Part shown: positions 1 to 7,552 of the stretch, piece by piece
Numbering within the stretch: position 1 is the stretch's first letter
How the letters are laid out: every line of letters begins with the position of its first letter
DNA from: JAJFTV01 sp964426355
GTDB lineage: Bacteria; Chloroflexota; Anaerolineae; Anaerolineales; Anaerolineaceae
NCBI GenBank assembly: GCA_964426355.1
Contig: CAYRRA010000111.1
Coordinates: 1 to 14,957, forward strand
Reading direction: 5' to 3'
Length of the DNA stretch: 14,957 nt
The notes under the pieces: model-generated
Told to the model about the DNA's origin: nothing
What the model saw: the letters and a program-made list of their open reading frames with translations, nothing else
The model's database searches: none
Program-made: the position numbers and the translations under genes

Positions 1-106
1 CTGTCCGCTCTCTGAGGAAATTTGCCGCACCCAAACCCCGCCGTTAACCATCCACCCCGTCGGGCACGGCTTCACTTGCCATATCATGCAAAGGAGGATC
101 CCATGA
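1..106 (+). CDS. Oligopeptide/dipeptide ABC transporter ATP-binding protein, OppD/DppD type (3' end only)
   Basis: Partial gene cut by the left window edge. Reading from base 2 gives 34 residues beginning CPLSEEICRT and ending in MQRRIP before TGA at 104-106. This matches the cysteine-containing C-terminal tail of OppD/DppD ATPases: Cys, an E-x-C motif about seven residues on, then a GHGFTCH segment. Such tails carry the last cysteines of a four-Cys set that can bind an iron-sulfur cluster in this family (family knowledge, not tested here). The stop overlaps the next start as ATGA at 103-106, so the two ATPases are translationally coupled. The protein would energise peptide uptake at the inner face of the membrane as a heterodimer with the next gene product. 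The permease and binding-protein genes presumably lie to the left. Confidence 0.8.
   Translation, partial: CPLSEEICRTQTPPLTIHPVGHGFTCHIMQRRIP
91..97 (+). promoter_or_regulatory. Ribosome binding site deciding the oppF/dppF-type start
   Basis: AAGGAGG, a full anti-16S match, sits five bases before ATG at 103. It fixes the start there rather than at the longer in-frame ORF beginning near base 22. Confidence 0.85.
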
Positions 107-1155
107 ACGATCCACAACAACCTATCCTCCAAGTGCAGGAACTGTACAAACATTTCCCGCTTCCCCAATCGCTCCTGCAATCAATACGCAGAAAACCGCA
201 GCGCTTTGTTCATGCAGTAGATAACGTCAGCTTTGATGTTAAAAGGGGAGAAATCCTTGCATTGGTCGGTGAATCAGGCTCCGGGAAAACTACCGTGGGG
301 ATGAATGTACTCGGTCTGCAAATCCCCTCCAAAGGACGAATCCTTTTTGACGGTTATGATGTGACCGCCTGGGCGCAGGGTGAACTACAACCTTCCGGAA
401 CAGGCAATAACCTGGCAAACCTGAGCCGAAGAAAACAAATCCTTGAACTGCGCCGTCGTGCTCAGATGATTTTTCAAGACCCTTACGAATCGCTCAACCC
501 CCGCCAGACAATCTTCAAAATCGTCGCTGAACCACTCGAAATCCACGGTTTATCACCCAGCCAGGCGGAAAAAGAACAGCGCGTGCGCAACGCCATGGAA
601 TCCTGCGGGCTGGCTCCAGCCGACCACTTTTGGAGCCGCTACCCCGATGGACTTTCCGGTGGACAGCGCCAGCGCGTGGTCATTGCAGGTGCCCTGGTTC
701 TGGAGCCCGACTTGATCTTTGCTGATGAACCCGTTTCCATGTTGGATGTCTCAATCCGTGCTGAATTTCTCAGCCTGCTGCTGAGACTTCGCCAAGAAAA
801 AGACATTACCATTCTCTATACCACCCACGATCTCGCCACTGCCGGTTTCTTCACCGACCGAATGGCAGTGATGTACCTGGGCAGGATCGTGGAGATTGGT
901 CCTACACGGCAGGTGCTTTCTAACCCGCAACACCCCTATACCAAAGCATTGGTCTCCGTTGTGCCGGCGCCAAACCCGCGCCGGCGGCGTGAGCGCGTCA
1001 TTCTGGAAGGCGAGGTACCCAACCCTATCAACGTTCCCAGTGGGTGTCGTTTCCACCCGCGTTGCCCATTCGCTGTTGAACAATGCAAATCCACTGACCC
1101 TGAATTTCATGATATCGCTCCTGGTCACCGGGCTGCCTGTCTGCTCATCCAGTAA
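103..1155 (+). CDS. Oligopeptide/dipeptide ABC transporter ATP-binding protein, OppF/DppF type
   Basis: A 350-residue ABC ATPase, full length for the OppF/DppF family, that would power peptide or nickel-type import with an OppD partner. Visible motifs are Walker A GESGSGKTT (56-64), Q-loop Q125 in MIFQDPYESLNPR, signature LSGGQ (184-188), Walker B LIFADEP (204-210) and H-loop H242. The C-terminal oligopeptide-transporter domain contains GCRFHPRCPF with cysteines 315, 321, 328 and 346. ATG at 103 is chosen because AAGGAGG lies at 91-97, five bases upstream, and the start overlaps the upstream stop as ATGA. An in-frame extension to base 22 lacks a ribosome site and overlaps the oppD tail. The linker between residues 90 and 115 is somewhat long and Gly/Asn-rich. 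The substrate cannot be told from the ATPase alone. Confidence 0.93.
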   Translation: MNDPQQPILQVQELYKHFPLPQSLLQSIRRKPQRFVHAVDNVSFDVKRGEILALVGESGSGKTTVGMNVLGLQIPSKGRILFDGYDVTAWAQGELQPSGTGNNLANLSRRKQILELRRRAQMIFQDPYESLNPRQTIFKIVAEPLEIHGLSPSQAEKEQRVRNAMESCGLAPADHFWSRYPDGLSGGQRQRVVIAGALVLEPDLIFADEPVSMLDVSIRAEFLSLLLRLRQEKDITILYTTHDLATAGFFTDRMAVMYLGRIVEIGPTRQVLSNPQHPYTKALVSVVPAPNPRRRRERVILEGEVPNPINVPSGCRFHPRCPFAVEQCKSTDPEFHDIAPGHRAACLLIQ

Positions 1156-1314
1156 CCTTCAATTCATCCAGGAACACACCTCATCACAAGTAACAGCTTA
1201 TGCACAAAACCGTAAAAATTAAGAGGTGAGATTTTTTCTCCCATCCCAAATCGAAAAAAAACCACGGATCCGGGTTTAGATCATCTCCAAAAAAACTGGA
1301 ACAGGAAAACACTT

Positions 1315-1346
1315 CGCCCTCCAAACATCAGCAGGAGGGCGATTTT
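1315..1346 (+). terminator. Rho-independent terminator after the opp/dpp genes, probably bidirectional
   Basis: Perfect 8-bp stem CGCCCTCC / GGAGGGCG (1315-1322 with 1334-1341) and an 11-base loop, followed by ATTTTATAT on the + strand. It lies about 160 bases after the opp ATPase stop and 24 bases after the stop of the convergent creatininase gene. On the minus strand the stem is followed by a weaker T-containing stretch (AAGTGTTTT), so it may serve both genes. Confidence 0.75.
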
Positions 1347-1365
1347 ATATCGTTTTGCGGGGATA

Positions 1366-2199
1366 TTACGATCCCTTCAAATGATGATCTTTGCGTTCCC
1401 GCAGCGGAATCTGGGCAAATTCACGCGCCAGGTCTATAAAACGCGTCACTGTTGCCTCAAAAACCGCCTCGCCAAATTCAGCCGTGGCTGCCGCCGCATC
1501 TCCGCAGATACCCTCCTCAGTAAAGCGCGACCAGATATCCTGCCAACTCAGCATAGAAGGTTCGGGGTAATCCCAATTGAAGTATTTCAATTTCAGTTGA
1601 CCGATATCTCGTTTGGCTTTGTCCATCTGAACCCATTCCGGAAGCAGGTGCAGCATCACAGCCGTTTCGTATTCACCTGCATGTCCGATGCTACCCGGTC
1701 CGCCCTTGCGGTACTGGTCGATTACATCCTTGACCAGCGATGGGTCGATCGCTGCATTGACCGTTGTGCTTGCGCAAATCATACCTGTTTCAAGGACGCA
1801 CTTTCGGGCAGCCAGGTCGGCAACTGGGTGGTTGGAGCCATGCCCATTGACAATCAAAATGTGGGTAAAACCATGACGGGCTACCGAAATCGCAGCCTGC
1901 GAAACATACGCCAGGCAGGTCTCCATATCAATCGAGATGGTTCCAGGAAAATCCATATGATGTTCATCCAACCCATAAGGAACCGCTGGCATCAACAGCA
2001 AATCACCCTCAGCGCGTTTTGCGGCTTCTTCCAAAATGCCCATCAAAATATCGTTATCAGTTGATATGGGAAGATGAGGTCCATGATCTTCTACGGTACC
2101 AAAGGGAAGTAAAACTACCGGTTGAGGTTTGCGTGCCAGCGCACTATTGATCTCATGCCAGGTCAGCCTGTCGTAACGCCACGGATACTTTTCTTTCAT
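1366..2199 (-). CDS. Creatininase-family amidohydrolase
   Basis: A 277-residue protein of the creatininase/MftE superfamily: metal-dependent enzymes that cleave amide or cyclic amide bonds (creatinine, formamides, small peptides). The metal-binding pattern is complete: E37-x-H39-G-x-H-L-P followed by D48 (TDND), NGHGSN at 118-123 supplying H120, and GHAGEYETA at 172-180 supplying an acidic ligand (E176 or E178). Length is normal (about 240-280). ATG at 2199 is preferred, with GAGAGGAG five bases upstream. A GTG six bases earlier (2205) is also possible because AAAGGAG precedes it. The cytoplasmic enzyme lies convergent to a peptide/dipeptide importer, so processing of an imported amide or peptide is conceivable but unproven. 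The exact substrate is unknown: no mycofactocin genes are visible and no creatine pathway is seen. Confidence 0.88.
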   Translation of the reverse strand: MKEKYPWRYDRLTWHEINSALARKPQPVVLLPFGTVEDHGPHLPISTDNDILMGILEEAAKRAEGDLLLMPAVPYGLDEHHMDFPGTISIDMETCLAYVSQAAISVARHGFTHILIVNGHGSNHPVADLAARKCVLETGMICASTTVNAAIDPSLVKDVIDQYRKGGPGSIGHAGEYETAVMLHLLPEWVQMDKAKRDIGQLKLKYFNWDYPEPSMLSWQDIWSRFTEEGICGDAAAATAEFGEAVFEATVTRFIDLAREFAQIPLRERKDHHLKGS

Positions 2200-2310
2200 T
2201 TTCACTCCTCTCCTTTGTCAATGGTCGATTAGGTTATGCTTCTGAAGTTTTTCACGGGGTATGGGGACTACATCGCTTGCCCTACCCGGGCTAGGTGAAC
2301 CAACAGGTAC

Positions 2311-2338
2311 AGCGATTCTCCTGATGAGGAGAATCGCT
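2311..2338 (-). terminator. Perfect 12-bp hairpin downstream of the ABC-2 exporter operon (no T-run)
   Basis: AGCGATTCTCCT / AGGAGAATCGCT with a 4-base loop lies 30 bases after the stop of the last ABC-2 permease and about 110 bases before the creatininase start. The stem is strong, but the minus strand after it reads GTACCTGTTGG with no U-tract, so it is not a canonical intrinsic terminator. It may stabilise the 3' end of the exporter mRNA, or lie in the 5' leader of the creatininase gene. A TATAAT hexamer on the minus strand at 2364-2359 could be a -10 box for the latter, but no good -35 is seen. Confidence 0.5.
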
Positions 2339-2368
2339 ATATGTATTTATTGGATATGATTATACTAC

Positions 2369-3592
2369 TCACGCCTTACCGAGCATTGCAAGAAGAAACA
2401 CTTTAAGAGAGAACTTCTGTCCCGAAAGCAGATTCTGAGCACGGAACAAACCGGCAACGCCGCGTATCACAAAATAAGCTGTCAAAACCAGCAAACCGAG
2501 GGCAACCAAAATTTGCCAAAAAGGTACTGTGGTTGCCGAAAGACGGGTCATCATGGCAACAGGCGAAGTCAGCGGGAACAGGCTCAGAATAGTCACCAAT
2601 AAACTGTTCGGGCGATTGATCATCGACGAGATCAGCATCAACGGGATCAACAGAGGGATCAACACAACCATGGTTGCCTGCGAGGCTTCGCGCAGGTTGG
2701 GCACCAACGCGCCTGCCCCAGCCATGAAACTGGCAAAGACCGCATATCCGAGGATGAAGAAGAGCGCACCCCACAAAAGGATGCTGGCATCCAGATGGAA
2801 CCCGGCTGGAACCGAGTTTCCACTGATCTTCAAAATCAATAACCCGGTGCTGCTCCAAACCATCGTTTGCAACAGCCCGACGAGACCCAATGCAATCATC
2901 TTCCCGGTCAACATTTCCATTGGAGAAATGGATGTCATTAGAACTTCCATCACCCGGTTCTCTTTTTCGCTGGTAATGCTGTTCAACATCAGGCTGGCTG
3001 ATCCGAAGATCACCATGTAGAACAGGAATGTAACGATGTATGGAACAAAAAAGCTCATGGCATCGTTTGGATTGCGCTCTTCCTGCCCGGTTAGTGATAC
3101 GCGCTCCAATTCAAATGGCACCTCAATCCGGTCAGCCAGTGATTGGTCCTGCCCGAGAAGGTTGTAATTGAGCACATATTCCATCACCTCAGAGCTATCC
3201 AGCCCTGAAAAAGGTCTATACTCTCTCTGGACATAGAGCAAACTGCCTGTCTCCAGATAATCTGCGGGGATCACATAATACCCAATGATATCGCCCTGCT
3301 GTAAAGCCTTTTCTGCTTCTGCCTCACTGCTAAACGGCAAAAGGATTTCTTCGTAATTACCAGGCAGAGCTTGTATCAAGCTGCTCTGATCGATATAACC
3401 ATCAATCGTGGCTTCCTGTTCTGGCGCAAAAAATTGTGCAATCGAGTTGCCGCCTTGATCGCGGTTCATGTAATTTGTAAACAGAAACACACCAATCGAT
3501 ATCAACGGCAGCAAAAACAATGTAATCAAAAATGAACGCCTGCTGACAATGGTAATGAATTCGTGTTTTAGGATTGTCATTATATTTTTCAT
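2369..3592 (-). CDS. ABC-2 type exporter permease, NatB-like (second permease)
   Basis: A 407-residue integral membrane protein with the NatB/ABC-2 layout: a cytoplasmic N-terminal amphipathic stretch, membrane segment near residues 20-40, a large extracytoplasmic domain (about 45-180), then five or six membrane segments from about 181 to 395. The loop SEKENRVMEVLMTSIS after the second segment is the conserved ABC-2 coupling signature (E-K-E-N-R-x-M-E). It lies 6 bases after the stop of the upstream permease, so it is the last gene of the ATPase-permease-permease operon. ATG at 3592 is used, with AAAAGG about 11 bases upstream. It is clearly homologous to the neighbour permease but diverged, which suggests a heterodimeric channel. 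The substrate (sodium, drug, lipid or peptide) cannot be assigned. Confidence 0.9.
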   Translation of the reverse strand: MKNIMTILKHEFITIVSRRSFLITLFLLPLISIGVFLFTNYMNRDQGGNSIAQFFAPEQEATIDGYIDQSSLIQALPGNYEEILLPFSSEAEAEKALQQGDIIGYYVIPADYLETGSLLYVQREYRPFSGLDSSEVMEYVLNYNLLGQDQSLADRIEVPFELERVSLTGQEERNPNDAMSFFVPYIVTFLFYMVIFGSASLMLNSITSEKENRVMEVLMTSISPMEMLTGKMIALGLVGLLQTMVWSSTGLLILKISGNSVPAGFHLDASILLWGALFFILGYAVFASFMAGAGALVPNLREASQATMVVLIPLLIPLMLISSMINRPNSLLVTILSLFPLTSPVAMMTRLSATTVPFWQILVALGLLVLTAYFVIRGVAGLFRAQNLLSGQKFSLKVFLLAMLGKA

Positions 3593-3598
3593 CGTCGT

Positions 3599-4804
3599 CT
3601 ACCTTTTACTGCCAAATAACTCTTTCAATTTCAAACGCTTTCCGTAACGCAGCAAGCCCATTCTGAATGCGCGCCCAGCCAACCACATCGCCAGCAAAGC
3701 TGAGACAAACAAAAGCACCAGCGATAAAGCTACCTGCCACTCAGGAATATGGGCGAAGGCAGCCCGTAATGGCAGAGAAAGCGGCGAAGTAAACGGAACG
3801 ATACTCAATATCGTGGAAAATACACCATCCGGGTTCATCATAATCTGCGAAGTAAACCAGTACGGTATAACCAACGGTAACGTGAAAATACCAGCCACCT
3901 GCTGGGCTTCACGTGCTTCGGTCGCTGTTGCACCTACCATCGCCATCAAAGCGGAAATCATCACAAACGCCAACAGCAAAGTGACCAAAGACAGCCAGAG
4001 GAACTGCGGGTCAAATTGAACCGCCTGAAGGAAAGGTATCCTGTCTTTCAATAAAACAAACGCCAGGATAGGGAACAACGCCCAGACCAGCATTTGGGTC
4101 AAACCCACGCTCAAGTTGCCGATAATTTTCCCCGCCATCAACTGCTGCGCCGATACAGAAGTGACTACAATTTCCATCGTCCGGTTTTCTTTTTCCTCAA
4201 CAACGGCTTGCAACAAATAACCGCCGCTCATATTAATGACCAGGATGAAAATCACACCTGTTAAGATCGGCAACACCAGATTAAACCAGCGCGTTGAATC
4301 GATTTCGCGTTGATCAGTTGCTGAACGCACCAATATATCACTGCCCTCAATAATACGGATTGCGACGGGTTGTTCAACACCTATCAGCAGGTTCCTGCGC
4401 AATAAATTCTTCAGTGCCTCCTCCACATTCTCACCGGGTTCTTCAGAGGATACCTGCCGAACGATACCGGTTTGGGGATAATCCGGTCCGATTACATAAA
4501 ACGCCTGGATCTCTTTGGCGCTCAACGCTGTACGCGCAGCGCCTTCGTCAGCAAACATGAGCAAAGTCGCACGCGAGAAGATATCCTCGCCTTGCTCCTG
4601 TTCCATACTGCTGGTTTCCTTTAACCACCCTGATGGGTCAACCACACCCGCCGGCTTTGAATCAACCTCGGAGAGGATTGAAATACCTGCAATTACTGCA
4701 ATCGCCACCACCACCAGCGGAAGACTCAGCAAGGCAAAAATGAAACGTTTCCGCAGCACATGGCGTAAATATTCATGCACGCAAACAAGCCAAAACTTAC
4801 CCAT
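3599..4804 (-). CDS. ABC-2 type exporter permease, NatB-like (first permease)
   Basis: A 401-residue membrane protein of the same family as the downstream permease. It has one N-terminal membrane segment (about 22-45), a long extracytoplasmic domain, then a multi-spanning C-terminal half beginning with NLVLPILTGVIFILVINMSG and the loop EEKENRTMEIVVTSVS, equivalent to SEKENRVMEVLMTSIS in its neighbour. The start is placed at ATG 4804: it overlaps the ATPase stop by 8 bases, has AAAGGG seven bases upstream, and gives an N-terminus (MGKFWLVCVHEYLRHVLRKRF) like that of the partner. The 22-residue upstream extension has no family-like sequence and runs back inside the ATPase gene. Together with the ATPase and the second permease it should form one exporter. 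Confidence 0.9.
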   Translation of the reverse strand: MGKFWLVCVHEYLRHVLRKRFIFALLSLPLVVVAIAVIAGISILSEVDSKPAGVVDPSGWLKETSSMEQEQGEDIFSRATLLMFADEGAARTALSAKEIQAFYVIGPDYPQTGIVRQVSSEEPGENVEEALKNLLRRNLLIGVEQPVAIRIIEGSDILVRSATDQREIDSTRWFNLVLPILTGVIFILVINMSGGYLLQAVVEEKENRTMEIVVTSVSAQQLMAGKIIGNLSVGLTQMLVWALFPILAFVLLKDRIPFLQAVQFDPQFLWLSLVTLLLAFVMISALMAMVGATATEAREAQQVAGIFTLPLVIPYWFTSQIMMNPDGVFSTILSIVPFTSPLSLPLRAAFAHIPEWQVALSLVLLFVSALLAMWLAGRAFRMGLLRYGKRLKLKELFGSKR

Positions 4805-5705
4805 AGTTTTGCCCTTTCCCTTTGACCACCTCGATGAAAATTTCATCCAGCGTTGGCATTGCAATCTCAAACTGCTCCAACGTCAGCCCTGCACCGATCA
4901 GACTGTGCAGCACGTCTTGCGGTTGAGTACCGTCAGAAAGAGCAAGCCGTGCCCCGCCATTGTGCGGCTTGATTTCTTCAACACCGGGTAGTGATGCTGG
5001 TAGCGGTTGTAGAGTTCTCACTTCTACCTCCGGGCGGGCATACTGGCGGCGGATATCGTTAATATCACCATACAGCACGCTTTTCCCCTGGTCAATCAGA
5101 ACCAGCCGGTCGCAAAGCGCTTCCACCTGATGCATCTGATGCGTACACATCACAATCGAGCGACCTTTTGAGCGTTCATCGTTGAGCAAATCCTTTACCA
5201 TTTGCGTATTGACCGGGTCAAGCGCGCTGAAGGGCTCATCCACAATCACCAGTTCCGGTTTATGGATCAGGGTTGCGATCAGTTGCGCTTTTTGCTGCAT
5301 ACCCTTGCTTAATTCTTTCACCTTTTTCTTGCGATGCTCGCTCAATTCAAACCGCTCCAGGAAACCGTCGAGGCGGTGGTTGGCTTCTTCTTTAGAAAGT
5401 CCTTTCAGCGTTGCCAGGTAAACCAGGCACTTTTCCAATGTGATATCCTGGTAAAGACCGCGCTCTTCCGGCAGATACCCGATGCGGTTCTTCTTCTCTT
5501 CGGTCATCTCACCACCGAGGATCAAAATTTCTCCTGAGTCGGGTTTGAACAGGTCTAAAACCATGCGAATAGAAGTGGTTTTTCCTGCACCATTGGGTCC
5601 CAAAAGACCAAAAATCTCACCCGGTTCCACTTCGAAGGAAACGCCATCCACTGCTTTGGTGGTATTGAATGTTTTTGTTATGTTTCTCACTTCAATCGTT
5701 GCCAT
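4797..5705 (-). CDS. ABC-2 exporter ATP-binding protein, NatA-like
   Basis: A 302-residue ABC ATPase of the NatA/YhaQ type. Walker A GPNGAGKTT is at 36-44, then YLPEERGLYQD at 78-87 where NatA-like proteins have Glu in place of the usual Q-loop Gln, signature LSKGMQQK at 132-139, Walker B LVIVDEPF at 152-159, and H-loop H189. The C-terminal ~80 residues (ARPEVEVRTLQP onward, ending in PTLDEIFIEVV) match the tail domain common in this group. ATG at 5705 has AGAGGAAG five bases upstream. It is first in a three-gene operon with two permeases and overlaps the next gene by 8 bases. The role is ATP-driven export, with NatA known for sodium extrusion in Bacillus. The substrate here is unknown. Upstream lies an array of ATTGTA sites, so expression is probably regulated. 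Confidence 0.92.
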   Translation of the reverse strand: MATIEVRNITKTFNTTKAVDGVSFEVEPGEIFGLLGPNGAGKTTSIRMVLDLFKPDSGEILILGGEMTEEKKNRIGYLPEERGLYQDITLEKCLVYLATLKGLSKEEANHRLDGFLERFELSEHRKKKVKELSKGMQQKAQLIATLIHKPELVIVDEPFSALDPVNTQMVKDLLNDERSKGRSIVMCTHQMHQVEALCDRLVLIDQGKSVLYGDINDIRRQYARPEVEVRTLQPLPASLPGVEEIKPHNGGARLALSDGTQPQDVLHSLIGAGLTLEQFEIAMPTLDEIFIEVVKGKGQNYG

Positions 5706-5761
5706 TTTTTCTTCCTCTATCTTTATATTGGTCTATACATCCGTAAAATAAAAAAATTACG

Positions 5762-5812
5762 TATTGTATGATTGTAACTATTGTACCAATTGTATTATTG
5801 TACTAATTGTAT
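5762..5812 (-). promoter_or_regulatory. Array of six ATTGTA (TACAAT) sites upstream of the ABC-2 exporter operon
   Basis: On the + strand ATTGTA begins at 5763, 5771, 5780, 5789, 5797 and 5806, a spacing of 8, 9, 9, 8 and 9 bases. Within it, 5779-5795 and 5796-5812 are adjacent 17-bp direct repeats differing at one base, and a third, more diverged copy starts at 5762. The array ends about 57 bases before the exporter start and reads TACAAT on the coding strand. It looks like a multi-site operator for a transcription factor, perhaps overlapping the promoter since TACAAT also resembles a -10 box. No regulator gene is adjacent. GntR/YtrA- or MerR-type control is typical of such exporters but is not shown here. 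Confidence 0.6.
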
Positions 5813-6000
5813 AAAAACACCCCGTCCTCGTCAAGACCCATCCGGTCGATTTAGTCAACCGACCATTCCAATTGTGACAAATATCATACCACGGATAGAT
5901 AAGCCAGAACGGCAGGTTGGGTTGTAAACAAAAGCTTTCTCTCATAGATATCTACGTAAATCCCCCGCGGAGGTTGCGACTGATAATCATCATGATTAAA
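5813..6000. other. Intergenic region with no gene
   Basis: Together with the operator array and the MFS terminator this makes up the 349-base gene-free stretch between the ABC-2 ATPase start (5705) and the MFS stop (6055). Reading frames are short and lack ribosome sites. A short imperfect inverted repeat, GGTCG...CGACC, lies near 5843-5864. No RNA gene or recognised riboswitch was seen. Confidence 0.5.
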
Positions 6001-6036
6001 ACAAAGGCGGAGGAACCTTGCACAGTTCCTCCGCTT
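6001..6036 (-). terminator. Rho-independent terminator of the MFS transporter gene
   Basis: Perfect 10-bp stem GCGGAGGAAC / GTTCCTCCGC (6007-6016 with 6025-6034) and an 8-base loop, extended by G-T and A-T pairs. On the minus strand it is followed by TTTGTTTTAATC. It lies about 20 bases after the MFS stop codon. Confidence 0.8.
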
Positions 6037-6054
6037 GTGATAGGTCAAAAGCTT

Positions 6055-7314
6055 TTAGTTATCTACGCTTTTCGCCTCACCGCGGCGAATACCCAGCATC
6101 ATGATAAATGCCACCAGCATGAAGATCGGGCTAAATACCATCAGCAGGTTGTAATTATTGCCACCCAACTGCACAATCCAGCCAAAAACATTCGGACCAA
6201 TGATCGCAGCCAGGGTGGATGCAAAATAGTACAACCCGGTATAGGTGCCAATGCGCGCGTCTTCGGTCATATCTACCACCATTGGCAGTGAATTGATATT
6301 AATCAACGCCCAACCAATGCCAGCCACCATCAGCAAAGTGCTCACCAGACGAATATTACCAATCAAGGGTACGGTTGTAATAATCGTGGTCAGGTTCTCA
6401 ACCGGGATGATGCCCAGTAAAACAATCATTGAACCCAACAAAAGAATACCGGTGAGGATCGTCGCCTTTCTGCCGATACGCGCCCCAATAAAACCGGAGG
6501 GAAGTGCAAAGATGAGGAAGAGCAGCGAGATAAAGGTCAGTTGAAATGCACTTTCGCTCTCACTCAAACCCAGGTGCTTGACGCCATACAATGTAAAGAA
6601 AGCATCAATGGCGTTATAACTGATAAACCAGAACAAAATTGCCAGCAGCACGCGCTTTGAACTGCTTTCCTTTTCCTGCCAAATCATCTTCAAACTTTCG
6701 ATCAAACCGGGAGTCTTCTCCTTGGGCTCATCGATAAATTCCTTCGGTTCTTTCACAAAGAGAATGACCATCAGAGAAGACAGAATCACCAAAGCAGAAC
6801 CCATCCAGAAAGGGAAAGCCTGGTTCATAGCAAATAGTTTTGAACCGATGAAGAAAGAAACCAATGCCCCAAGACCGCCCATAAAGTTGATGATGCCGTT
6901 TGCCTGTGAACGATACCGCGAGGGCGTCACATCGGGCATCAATGCGACAACCGGTGTGCGCCAGAAAGCCATACTCAACAAAAGAGTACTGGTGCAAACA
7001 ACGAACAACGGCAAGATAGATGCCAGTGGAATAAAACCAAAGGCAATCGCCCCAATAGGTGCGCCCACCAAAATGAAAGGAATACGCCGACCCAATGGGG
7101 TGCGTAATCGGTCTGACCATGCGCCAACCGGAGGCTGAATGAACAGCCCGGCAAAGTTGTCCAACGTCATAAAGAAACCAATCCAGCCAGCCGAAAGACC
7201 AAACTTCCCGTCAAGGAAAAGCGGGACAAAAGCATTATAAATACTCCAAATGACGCTGACACCAAAGAAACCAAAACCCAGGATAAAAATCTTGCCGTAA
7301 TTGAACTTTTTCAT
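6055..7314 (-). CDS. MFS transporter, GPH/SLC45-like sugar symporter type
   Basis: A 419-residue protein with about 12 hydrophobic segments and no signal peptide. The loop after the second segment, SDRLRTPLGRRIPF (67-80), is the MFS motif A in the form seen in GPH/SLC45-like transporters (D-R-x-x-x-P-x-G-R-R-x-P-F). A second equivalent loop, GARIGRKATIL, falls after the seventh to eighth segment. N-x-x-x-P-F/PLFLDG near residues 27-36 also fits the group. It probably imports a sugar or glycoside with a cation at the inner membrane. The substrate is not deducible because no glycoside-degrading gene is adjacent. ATG at 7314 has GAGGG seven bases upstream. It appears monocistronic, with its own terminator, separated from trmD by about 240 bases. 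Confidence 0.88.
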   Translation of the reverse strand: MKKFNYGKIFILGFGFFGVSVIWSIYNAFVPLFLDGKFGLSAGWIGFFMTLDNFAGLFIQPPVGAWSDRLRTPLGRRIPFILVGAPIGAIAFGFIPLASILPLFVVCTSTLLLSMAFWRTPVVALMPDVTPSRYRSQANGIINFMGGLGALVSFFIGSKLFAMNQAFPFWMGSALVILSSLMVILFVKEPKEFIDEPKEKTPGLIESLKMIWQEKESSSKRVLLAILFWFISYNAIDAFFTLYGVKHLGLSESESAFQLTFISLLFLIFALPSGFIGARIGRKATILTGILLLGSMIVLLGIIPVENLTTIITTVPLIGNIRLVSTLLMVAGIGWALININSLPMVVDMTEDARIGTYTGLYYFASTLAAIIGPNVFGWIVQLGGNNYNLLMVFSPIFMLVAFIMMLGIRRGEAKSVDN

Positions 7315-7552
7315 GTCTAAGCCCTCGATGAGTATTGAAGATTGGATAACCTCGTGTTACAAAAAAACCTATTCTTCAGCATGACTGAGTAAAAAAGGAG
7401 GTTTAATACGTATGGGTTGATCTCGCACAGTGGATCTCATTAGTTAATTTTAGCCTTTCTCTTCAAAAAAGGCACACAGAATACCACTATTAATTCCAGT
7501 ATGAGCTGCGAAGCGTGGCAATTTGATTGAATAAGTTAAGAAAAGCACAGGT

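Noticed and set aside
1216..1245. Short inverted repeat GAG-ATTTTTT-CTC after the opp/dpp genes as a terminator
   Set aside because: Stem too short; the hairpin at 1315-1341 is far stronger.
4805..4870. 22-residue N-terminal extension of the first ABC-2 permease
   Set aside because: It overlaps the ATPase gene, has no family-like sequence, and ATG 4804 has AAAGGG at a good distance.
7396..7425. AAAGGAGG followed by ATG on the + strand, suggesting a small gene
   Set aside because: The ATG at 7413 is followed by a single codon and then a stop; no coding sequence follows.
7453..7473. GCCTTT / AAAGGC hairpin downstream of trmD as a terminator
   Set aside because: Only six solid pairs (more with G-T wobbles) and no clear T-run after it on the minus strand.
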